Source of the DNA: Larkinella insperata
GTDB lineage: Bacteria; Bacteroidota; Bacteroidia; Cytophagales; Spirosomataceae
DNA: 64,000 nucleotides
Assembly: GCF_026248825.1 (NCBI RefSeq)
Contig: NZ_CP110973.1
Location: forward strand, 6,159,501 to 6,223,500
Reading direction: 5' to 3'
Shown here: positions 8,578 through 15,708 of the stretch, piece after piece
Layout: each line of letters opens with the position of its first letter
Position numbering within the stretch: the stretch's first letter is position 1
Notes under the pieces: generated by a model
The model's input: the letters and a program-made list of their open reading frames with translations, nothing else
Database searches by the model: none
What the model was told of the DNA's origin: nothing
Made by a program: the position numbers and the translations under genes

Positions 8578-9282
8578 ATGACTATGAAAAAACATTGGTG
8601 GAAAGCCCTGGCCGTCGTCATCATGACGTACGTGATCTGGGTCGGTCTGATGGGTGACGTTCCCCGGCAACCCATTCTGAACGAGAGCATTCGCAACGTT
8701 TACTTCCACGTACCGTTGTGGTTTTCGATGGTAATTCTGATGCTGACTTCCATGATTTTCGCCATACGCTACCTGCGCAAAGGCCGTCTGGACGACGATC
8801 ATATTTCCGTTGAATTTGCCAACAGCGCCATCTTATACGGTATTCTGGGCTGCGCAACCGGCTCGCTCTGGGCCAGCGTTACCTGGGGTGATCCCTGGCC
8901 GAACGACCCCAAGCTGAACAGCGTGGCGGTCGGGATGCTGATGTATTTCGCCTACCTGATCCTCCGGAATTCGTTTGACGATGAACTCCGGCGCGCGCGG
9001 GTTTCGGCGATTTATAACATTTTCGCCTTTGCGGTCTTCGTACCGCTCATCTTTGTGCTGCCCCGCCTGACCGACTCGCTGCACCCGGGCAACGGCGGCA
9101 ACCCGGCCTTCGGACAATACGATATGGACAACGGGATGCGGCTGGTGCTGTACCCGAGCGTGATCGGGATGACGCTGATTGGCGTCTGGATTACGCAGTT
9201 GCGCGTCCGCCTACGCCGACTGCGCGACCGGCTGGACAACGTCAACGATTCCTTGCCCAAAGCGCATTCCACTGCGGAATGA
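8578..9282 (+). CDS. ccmC: Heme-handling protein CcmC (CcsA/CcmC family)
   Basis: Integral membrane protein that loads heme onto CcmE. The 234 residues show six membrane segments. The first conserved periplasmic His is in VYFHVPLWFSM (about residue 43), the Trp-rich WWD-type segment is SLWASVTWGDPWPNDPK near residues 98-114, and a second conserved His is in SLHPGNGGNPAFG (about residue 163). A second in-frame ATG two codons later (8584) is possible. It overlaps nothing upstream and ends in an ATGA overlap with the next frame. Confidence 0.93.
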   Translation: MTMKKHWWKALAVVIMTYVIWVGLMGDVPRQPILNESIRNVYFHVPLWFSMVILMLTSMIFAIRYLRKGRLDDDHISVEFANSAILYGILGCATGSLWASVTWGDPWPNDPKLNSVAVGMLMYFAYLILRNSFDDELRRARVSAIYNIFAFAVFVPLIFVLPRLTDSLHPGNGGNPAFGQYDMDNGMRLVLYPSVIGMTLIGVWITQLRVRLRRLRDRLDNVNDSLPKAHSTAE

Positions 9283-9323
9283 TTAACCGTTTAAACTTGT
9301 TATCACTTTACACTGCTCACTGT

Positions 9324-9530
9324 ATGCTACATAGATTTCTGGTTCTTTGCTTTTTACTGTTGCTGTCGTTCAGCAGCCAGGCTCAGGAGATTGAGATGGC
9401 CGACCGGCTGCGGGCCGATGGTAAAATCTGGGTTGTAGTGGCCGTTTTTCTGGTCACGTTTGCTGGGGTACTTATTTACCTCATCCGACTGGACACGAAA
9501 ATCAGTAAGCTGGAAAAAGAGATTAAGTGA
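9324..9530 (+). CDS. ccmD: CcmD-like small membrane protein
   Basis: Small membrane protein at the position of CcmD, which stabilises the CcmABCDE complex. From the ATG at 9324 it has a signal-like segment (LVLCFLLLLSFSSQAQ), then EIEMADRLRADGKIWVVVAV, a membrane helix at about residues 38-56 and a charged cytosolic tail LDTKISKLEKEIK. The frame stays open to an ATG at 9279 that overlaps the ccmC stop (ATGA), which would give 83 residues. I chose 9324 because it gives a clean signal peptide. Sequence similarity to proteobacterial CcmD is weak; the call rests mostly on context. Confidence 0.75.
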   Translation: MLHRFLVLCFLLLLSFSSQAQEIEMADRLRADGKIWVVVAVFLVTFAGVLIYLIRLDTKISKLEKEIK

Positions 9531-9639
9531 ACCCTTGCTAAGCGAAAAGGAGAAACGAATGAGGAAAAACTGATTGTTGTCATTCGCATTTCAGTCATCA
9601 TTCCTAATCTTTCCTTCTCCAATTCTTTCCTGTATAAAA

Positions 9640-10080
9640 ATGAAAAAAACACATATTCTTGGGATTATCATCATTGCGCTGGCCATTGGTATCATCATCT
9701 CAACGGCCGGAGATGCCAGTTCATACGTTTCCTTCACGCAGGCGGCTGAAATGGCCCAAAGTGGTGAAAATGACGGTGTTCACGTTGTCGGCAAGCTGAC
9801 CAAAGACCCACAAGGCCAGATTACCAACATGGTGTATCAACCCCAGATTGATCCCAATCACTTCGAATTTACGCTGGTCGACAACGAAAACCGTACGCAG
9901 AAGGTGGTTTACAATGCCCCCAAACCGCAGGATTTCGACCGTTCAGAGCAGGTGGTCGTTATCGGCTCAATGGATGGTGATCACTTCCGTGCCGATAAAA
10001 TTCTCCTGAAATGCCCGTCGAAATACCAGGAAAACAAACTGGAAACGAAGGAGTACGAAGCGAAAAAAGCAACGATGTAA
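9640..10080 (+). CDS. ccmE: Cytochrome c maturation heme chaperone CcmE, CxxxY type
   Basis: Periplasmic, membrane-anchored heme chaperone that binds heme covalently before transfer to CcmF. The 146 residues have an N-terminal anchor (ILGIIIIALAIGIIIST) and an OB-fold of about 100 residues (HVVGKLTKDPQGQ, FEFTLVDNE, VVVIGSMDGDHFRADKILLKCPSKY). Where classical CcmE carries the heme-binding His in a HxxxY motif, this protein has Cys125 and Tyr129 in CPSKY. That is the CxxxY variant known from archaea and some sulfate reducers. The start at 9640 is chosen over 9574 because it gives a normal membrane anchor. Confidence 0.9.
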   Translation: MKKTHILGIIIIALAIGIIISTAGDASSYVSFTQAAEMAQSGENDGVHVVGKLTKDPQGQITNMVYQPQIDPNHFEFTLVDNENRTQKVVYNAPKPQDFDRSEQVVVIGSMDGDHFRADKILLKCPSKYQENKLETKEYEAKKATM

Positions 10081-10185
10081 GATGGTTGTAACGGGCGGAA
10101 TGGTTGGCGGGTCCGGATGGTTTTTAACCCTGGAAGCCATCGAACCATTTCAACCAAAAAGTCCCATTCCTTTAGTCATTCAATC

Positions 10186-12837
10186 ATGATTCATACGACG
10201 GTTGGTCAAATTGGCCACTTTTTTGTAATTCTTTCTTTTGTAACCTCCCTGATGGCGACGGCGGCCTATCTGCGGATTTCGCTGGCGGGCAACGATCTTC
10301 TCCAGAACAAACGGGAGCTTACGCAATGGCGCTGGCTGGCCCGGGGATCTTTCTACGTCCACGGCCTGACCATCCTGGGAATTGTCGGCAGCCTTTTCTA
10401 CATCATTTTCAACCATTACTACGAATACCATTACGCCTGGAGCTATTCGTCGCGGGCTTTACCGGCGGAATACGTTCTCTCGAGCTTCTGGCACGGCCAG
10501 GAAGGGAGTTTTCTGCTCTGGCTGTTCTGGAATGCAGTACTGGGTGTTATTCTGATCCAGACTAACCGGGACGACCGCACCAACGGTACGCGGCAGTGGG
10601 AAGCGCCCATGATGACGGTTTTTGCGCTGGTGCAGGCCTTTCTGGCGTCCATGATTCTGGGCGTGGTCTTCGGCGATACCTTCAAGATCGGCAGTTCGCC
10701 GTTTCTGCTGCTACGGGAAGCCATGCCGGATGCGCCAATTTTCACCAGCAACCCTAATTACATTCCGGAAGACGGCAAGGGAATGAACCCACTGCTGCAG
10801 AATTACTGGATGGTGATCCACCCGCCGACCCTGTTCCTGGGGTATGCTACTACGCTGATTCCTTTTGCGTTCTGCATTGCCGGTTTGTGGAAAAACGAAT
10901 CGAAAGAATGGATTCGTCCCGCCCTGCCCTGGGCGTTGTTTTCGGCGATGGTATTAGGCGTCGGAATTCTGATGGGTGGTTACTGGGCTTACGAAACGCT
11001 CAATTTCGGGGGGTATTGGAACTGGGACCCGGTCGAAAACTCGGTGTTGGTTCCCTGGATGGTGCTGGTCGCGGGCATTCACGCCATGCTCATTGCCAAA
11101 AAGAGCTCAACGGGTTTGAAAACGGCCATCATTCTGTCGGTTTCCTGCTTTCTGCTGATTCTGTATTCCACCTTCCTGACCCGCAGCGGTATTCTGGGAA
11201 ACTCCTCGGTGCACTCCTTCACCGATTTAGGCTTGTCGGGCCAGCTGCTGATTTACATGCTGGCTTTTATGGCCATTGCCATTGTCCTGATCTCGGTAAA
11301 GTGGAAACTGATCGAGAAAGACGAAGAAGAAACCTCGGTTTACTCGAAAGAATTCTGGCTTTTCATCGGCGCTGTTGTGCTCTGTCTGGCCGGTTTCCAG
11401 ATTTTAAACACCACCTCCTTCCCGGTTTACAATAAAATTGGCGAAGCTTTTGGCTTCAACCCCAATATTGCCATGCCGGCCGATCAGGTGGCCCACTTCA
11501 ACAAATTTCAGGTTTGGTTTTTCGCGGTGATCGCAGTTCTGACGGGAATTGGGCAATACGTCTGGTGGCGTAAAACCGCAAAAAATAACCTGAACGCACT
11601 GATTACCCCCGCAGTCATTTCGCTCCTGATCAGCGGTGGGCTGATTGCCTACGGAAACATCACCAAACCGGCATTCATGGCGCTGCTGACGACCTCCGTT
11701 TTTGCCGTGGTGGCCAACTCAAGCATTCTGTTCGGGGTTGTTCGGGGCAATTACAAGCTTTCGGGCGGGGCGGTCACCCACATTGGTGCGGCCCTGATGC
11801 TGATTGGCGTCCTGTTTTCGTCGGGTTACTCGAAAATTGTGTCCATCAACAACACCGGTTTGCTGATTTCGAAAAGCGAAGATTTCACGAAAAACGACAA
11901 CAAGGAGAACAAGGAAAACGTCATTCTGTGGTTGAATCAGCCCCAGAAAATGAGCGGTTACCTGCTGACTTATCGTGGACAGCGGATCGAAATTCGCGGG
12001 GTTCCGGATTACGTCCCTCGCAACTGGGTTGAACCGCTCCTGGGTGCCAGCCCGGAATTCAGCTACCACGGTATTGCCCTGCGGGACATTGAGCAAAAAG
12101 GCAAGCTTTATCATAAAAAAGGCGATACCGTAGCGCTGCACCCCGAAAATACCTACTACGAGGTTGAATACCGGGAACCAGGTGGCAAGGTCTTTACGCT
12201 GTTCCCGCGCGGGCAGATCAACGAGCAGATGGGCGCGGGCGGTTTCCTGCCTTCCCCCGACATTCGCCGGATGCCGGAGAAAGACCTCTACACCTACGTG
12301 GCTACAGTTCCTGACCCCAGCAGCGAAGGCACCTGGAGCCCCGCCGAAACGTACCGGATTGCGCCCCGCGATACCTTCTTCGTCAACGATTACGTAGCGG
12401 TTTTTGATAACATCGAGCAGACCCGCGAAGTCGACGGGACTCCGCTGGGCCCCAACGACGCGGCCGTGAAGGCCGTGGTCCGGGTGTTGGACAAGGAGCG
12501 GGAGTACGTCCTGAAACCCGCATTCATCATCAAAGACCGGATGGTGGGCCGGAAGTCGGAAACAAACGAAGAACTTGGCCTACGGCTTCAACTCGATGAA
12601 ATCGATCCGCGGACGGGCCTGTTTACCTTTACCGCCAACACCACCCAGCGCGATTACATTGTGATGAAGGCGAAGGAAATGCCGCTGATCAATCTGCTCT
12701 GGATCGGAACGTTTGTGCTGGTGATTGGCTTTACAATGGCGGCCATCCGGCGATACCGTGAATTCACCAAAATGCGGGACAAGGATAAAAAGAAACCGCC
12801 CGTTGTGGTGAAACAGCCCTCCGTAAACCGCATATGA
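10186..12837 (+). CDS. ccmF: Cytochrome c heme lyase component CcmF
   Basis: Large membrane protein that transfers heme from CcmE to apocytochrome c. 883 residues, longer than proteobacterial CcmF (about 650), because of a big soluble domain at about residues 560-830 before the last membrane helix. The WWD domain is clear: GGYWAYETLNFGGYWNWDPVENSVLVPW (read in pieces), near residues 264-292, preceded by the conserved His in WMVIHPPTLFLGY. The start at 10186 (MIHTTVGQIGHFFV) gives a normal first membrane helix; the frame is open to 10117. Its stop overlaps the next gene (ATGA). Confidence 0.95.
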   Translation: MIHTTVGQIGHFFVILSFVTSLMATAAYLRISLAGNDLLQNKRELTQWRWLARGSFYVHGLTILGIVGSLFYIIFNHYYEYHYAWSYSSRALPAEYVLSSFWHGQEGSFLLWLFWNAVLGVILIQTNRDDRTNGTRQWEAPMMTVFALVQAFLASMILGVVFGDTFKIGSSPFLLLREAMPDAPIFTSNPNYIPEDGKGMNPLLQNYWMVIHPPTLFLGYATTLIPFAFCIAGLWKNESKEWIRPALPWALFSAMVLGVGILMGGYWAYETLNFGGYWNWDPVENSVLVPWMVLVAGIHAMLIAKKSSTGLKTAIILSVSCFLLILYSTFLTRSGILGNSSVHSFTDLGLSGQLLIYMLAFMAIAIVLISVKWKLIEKDEEETSVYSKEFWLFIGAVVLCLAGFQILNTTSFPVYNKIGEAFGFNPNIAMPADQVAHFNKFQVWFFAVIAVLTGIGQYVWWRKTAKNNLNALITPAVISLLISGGLIAYGNITKPAFMALLTTSVFAVVANSSILFGVVRGNYKLSGGAVTHIGAALMLIGVLFSSGYSKIVSINNTGLLISKSEDFTKNDNKENKENVILWLNQPQKMSGYLLTYRGQRIEIRGVPDYVPRNWVEPLLGASPEFSYHGIALRDIEQKGKLYHKKGDTVALHPENTYYEVEYREPGGKVFTLFPRGQINEQMGAGGFLPSPDIRRMPEKDLYTYVATVPDPSSEGTWSPAETYRIAPRDTFFVNDYVAVFDNIEQTREVDGTPLGPNDAAVKAVVRVLDKEREYVLKPAFIIKDRMVGRKSETNEELGLRLQLDEIDPRTGLFTFTANTTQRDYIVMKAKEMPLINLLWIGTFVLVIGFTMAAIRRYREFTKMRDKDKKKPPVVVKQPSVNRI

Positions 12838-13061
12838 AGATTACAGAAACCGTTCTTGGTGCGCTCTCCCTCGGTTGTCTTATCCTCTGGGTGCTAGAGG
12901 TCAGGCGGACGGGCACATTCGGCGAACACTACTGGCTCCTGATGCTATGTCTGGCCTTTTTGCTCGCTTTTATGTATGTTCGTGGGGTACACCTGAACCG
13001 GCCCGAACAAAAACCGTCGGTTTCAGTTAAAGCGAACAAACGCAAAAAAAAGAAGTCCTGA
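12834..13061 (+). CDS. 75-residue two-helix membrane protein at the end of the ccm operon
   Basis: Starts inside the ccmF stop codon (ATGA, 12834-12837), so it is very probably translationally coupled to ccmF. Two hydrophobic segments (residues about 5-22 and 33-50) flank a short loop, and the C-terminus is strongly basic, ending KANKRKKKKS. No family recognised. The position is where other species keep ccmG or ccmH, but no CXXC motif is present, so it cannot replace those thiol-redox proteins. Confidence 0.75.
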   Translation: MKITETVLGALSLGCLILWVLEVRRTGTFGEHYWLLMLCLAFLLAFMYVRGVHLNRPEQKPSVSVKANKRKKKKS

Positions 13062-13082
13062 ATCGGGACGGTCTGGAGTGGG

Positions 13083-13148
13083 ATTCCACGGAGGAAGCGA
13101 TTGGCTAAGATGATACTTGTATCCTAGTACATCCTTCCTCCGTGGAAT
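13083..13148. repeat. Long inverted repeat after the ccm operon
   Basis: ATTCCACGGAGGAAG (13083-13097) and CTTCCTCCGTGGAAT (13134-13148) are perfectly complementary over 15 bp with a 36-nt loop. There is no U-tract after either arm. It may stabilise or end the ccm transcript. Confidence 0.65.
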
Positions 13149-13184
13149 TGCCGTTCAAGACGATTTCGCTTCAGATGATCGTGT

Positions 13185-14507
13185 ATGGAATCATACAGCA
13201 TTCTGCTCGGGGCTTTAATCGCCCTGATACTGGCCGGTTTCTTCTCGGCAGTCGAGATGGCCTACCAATCGGTCAACCGGCTCTATTTTGAGCTTCACAG
13301 CAAACAAGGCCCCCTGGGTGAGAAACTGGTTTCGGCCTTTTTAAAACAACCCATCCTGTTTGTGGGCACTACGCTGACGGGCAACACCCTGTTTCTGGTG
13401 TTGTACGGTGTGCTGGGCGTAACGGTTTTAAATCCCATCCTGGCGGCTTATCTCCCAGATTTGCTCACGCACCCGGTCACGCTCATCGTGATCGAAACCT
13501 TCATCCTCACGTTTCTCTTCATGCCCTTTGGTGATTACGTGCCCAAAAGTCTGGCGCTGATACATCCCGATGCGCTCATGGAACGGCTGGCGATTCCCAT
13601 CTGGATTATTTACAAGGCCATTGCTCCCATTGTCCGGCTGATGGTCTGGCTAACCAAAGGCATCGTCAAAATTATTCCCGGCAGCAAATATTCCGAGATT
13701 CGGCCGGTATTCGGGCTGATTGATCTGAACCACTACCTCCAGCAGTTCAACCAGCAGAAACAACCCGACCAGAACGACGAGGAAGAAATTGATATTGACA
13801 CCGAAATCCTAAACAATGCCATCGACTTCCGCAATGTGTCGGTGCGGGATTGCATGATTCCGCGGACGGACATTACGGCCATCGAGGTAGACGATAGCAT
13901 CGAAAAACTTAAGCAGTGCTTTCAGGAGAGCGGCCATTCCAAAATTGTAGTGTACCGCGACAACATCGACGATGTGATCGGCTACTGCCACGCCCTGTCG
14001 CTGTTTCAGAAGCCGCAAACCATTGAAAGCATTCTGACCCCGATCCGGGTGGTTCCGGATAGTATGCCCGCCCGGCTGCTGCTCGAGAAATTCCTGGCCG
14101 AACGCAAAAGTCTGGCGCTGGTGGTCGATGAATTCGGCGGCACGTCGGGGCTGGTCAGCGTGGAAGATCTGGTCGAACAGATTTTTGGCGAGATTCAGGA
14201 CGAATACGACACCAACGAAGACTGGGATGAACGCCAGCTCGACGATCACACCTGGCTGCTGAGCGCCCGGCACGAAATTGAAAGCTTAAATGAAAAATAC
14301 GGCTGGGACATTCCCGAAGGTGATTACGATACGCTGGGCGGTCTGATTTTAGCCGTCAACGGTGAGATTCCGAACGTGAGCGATGTGATTAAAATGCCGC
14401 CCTTTACCTTTACCATCCTGTCGATGAACGAAGCCCGGATTAACCTGGTCAAGGTGTCGACGGACCCGGATGGCGACGATCAGCAAAGCGATCCGGACGA
14501 GGACTGA
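13185..14507 (+). CDS. CNNM/CorC-type membrane protein with CBS domains
   Basis: Hemolysin-C/CorC-like protein of 440 residues, possibly the gliding-motility-related GldE type common in Bacteroidota. N-terminal DUF21 domain with about four membrane segments (SILLGALIALILAGFFSAVEMAY, in two parts, at 4-26; further helices near 60-80 and 98-120). CBS pair at about 215-335, starting at VRDCMIPRTDITAIEVDD and including LALVVDEFGGTSGLVSVEDLVE. CorC_HlyC domain at about 355-430. The tail is very acidic (DPDGDDQQSDPDED). Such proteins are linked to Mg2+/Co2+ homeostasis. Convergent with the AraC gene, with only 6 bp between the stops. Confidence 0.88.
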   Translation: MESYSILLGALIALILAGFFSAVEMAYQSVNRLYFELHSKQGPLGEKLVSAFLKQPILFVGTTLTGNTLFLVLYGVLGVTVLNPILAAYLPDLLTHPVTLIVIETFILTFLFMPFGDYVPKSLALIHPDALMERLAIPIWIIYKAIAPIVRLMVWLTKGIVKIIPGSKYSEIRPVFGLIDLNHYLQQFNQQKQPDQNDEEEIDIDTEILNNAIDFRNVSVRDCMIPRTDITAIEVDDSIEKLKQCFQESGHSKIVVYRDNIDDVIGYCHALSLFQKPQTIESILTPIRVVPDSMPARLLLEKFLAERKSLALVVDEFGGTSGLVSVEDLVEQIFGEIQDEYDTNEDWDERQLDDHTWLLSARHEIESLNEKYGWDIPEGDYDTLGGLILAVNGEIPNVSDVIKMPPFTFTILSMNEARINLVKVSTDPDGDDQQSDPDED

Positions 14508-14513
14508 GCGGGT

Positions 14514-15497
14514 TTACTTGTGCAGTTCACTCGGCAGGCTGTTGAAATACCGTTTGTAGGCCGCCGTGAAGTGGGCGTGGTTTTTATACCCGACCAGGTG
14601 CGCAATTTCGCCAATCGAACGGTCCTCCCCCAGCAACCAACGACGGGCCTGCTCCATCCGTAACTGGTTGACGTACCCGTAGATGGTCGTTCCCCACTGC
14701 TCTTTAAATCCTTTTTTGAGTTTGAATTCGTTCAGGCCGGTCAGCCGGGCCAGCTCCAGAATTGTCGGCGGTTTCTGGTAATTCTCTTCCAAAATCTCGC
14801 GGGCTTCCTGAATTTTCCGCCTGTCATCTCCTTTCAGGGCGATACTCAGAACGCCATCCGCGTTGATCTGCTCGAGCTGGAGCATGAGCAATTCCAGCAC
14901 CTTCGCTTCTAGAAACAACTTTTTCAAATCCCCGGTCCGCTGGCACTGCCGGATATCCTGAATGACCCCCTTCATGGCGGGGGTAATGCAACGGTTGGAG
15001 GCATCCATGTACAGCGCGTTGCCGTGTTTGATGCGCCGGGAAAAATCGGCGTGCAGGTGGCTGGCCTGCGATAGAATCGTAAAATAAACTTCTTTGGGAA
15101 TGATGACCGTAAAGTACGAAACCGACTCACCTGCCGCCGTCAGATTGTAGATACTTTCCGAGTCGGGCAGGTAGCCGATGGTGTGCTGGTTGGTAAAAAA
15201 GCACCGCTTTTCCCCGGCTTTCACGTCAATGGTGTTGGCACCCTTCAGAAGAAAATGCATCTGGATGGCTTCTCCCTCGGTTGTCTTCGTAAGCTGAACG
15301 GATTTCGTCAGACGAAAATCAATGTCGGCAATCATAAAAGCCCCCGCATTGATCTGATTCTCGGCAATCTCGCCAATGGCTTCGTGCTGAAAAAACACCT
15401 GCTTTTCCGCTAGTTTCAGACCCGGTTTCTTCACTTCCGCTAGGGATTGCTGGCAAAGCCAGTTTTCCATTCCCTTTATTTTCACATCCAACTTCAT
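14514..15497 (-). CDS. AraC-family regulator, probably of siderophore uptake
   Basis: 327 residues: an N-terminal sensing part (1 to about 205, containing FMIADIDFRL and QMHFLLKGANTI) and a C-terminal double helix-turn-helix (about 220-325, ILELARLTGLNEFKLKKGF and IGEIAHLVGYKNHAHFTAAYK). This arrangement resembles PchR-type regulators. It is divergent from a TonB-dependent siderophore receptor 211 bp away, the usual place for a regulator that senses the cognate siderophore. Ligand and target are inferred from that context. Confidence 0.85.
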   Translation of the reverse strand: MKLDVKIKGMENWLCQQSLAEVKKPGLKLAEKQVFFQHEAIGEIAENQINAGAFMIADIDFRLTKSVQLTKTTEGEAIQMHFLLKGANTIDVKAGEKRCFFTNQHTIGYLPDSESIYNLTAAGESVSYFTVIIPKEVYFTILSQASHLHADFSRRIKHGNALYMDASNRCITPAMKGVIQDIRQCQRTGDLKKLFLEAKVLELLMLQLEQINADGVLSIALKGDDRRKIQEAREILEENYQKPPTILELARLTGLNEFKLKKGFKEQWGTTIYGYVNQLRMEQARRWLLGEDRSIGEIAHLVGYKNHAHFTAAYKRYFNSLPSELHK

Positions 15498-15708
15498 AGT
15501 TAATCCCGATCGCGATACTAATTATCCTTCTTGCGATACCTACCGCAGCCAGTTCATCTACAAATTTGCATATATTTTTAATCAGTCTAAATAGTGTTAT
15601 GCAACTATTTATTGGCCATCAGTAACTTCTTGTATTTCACCAACGGACCCTGTTTAAAGTCCTATTGGTCACTCCGTATCAATCCCAACTTCCTCTTCAT
15701 ACCATACC

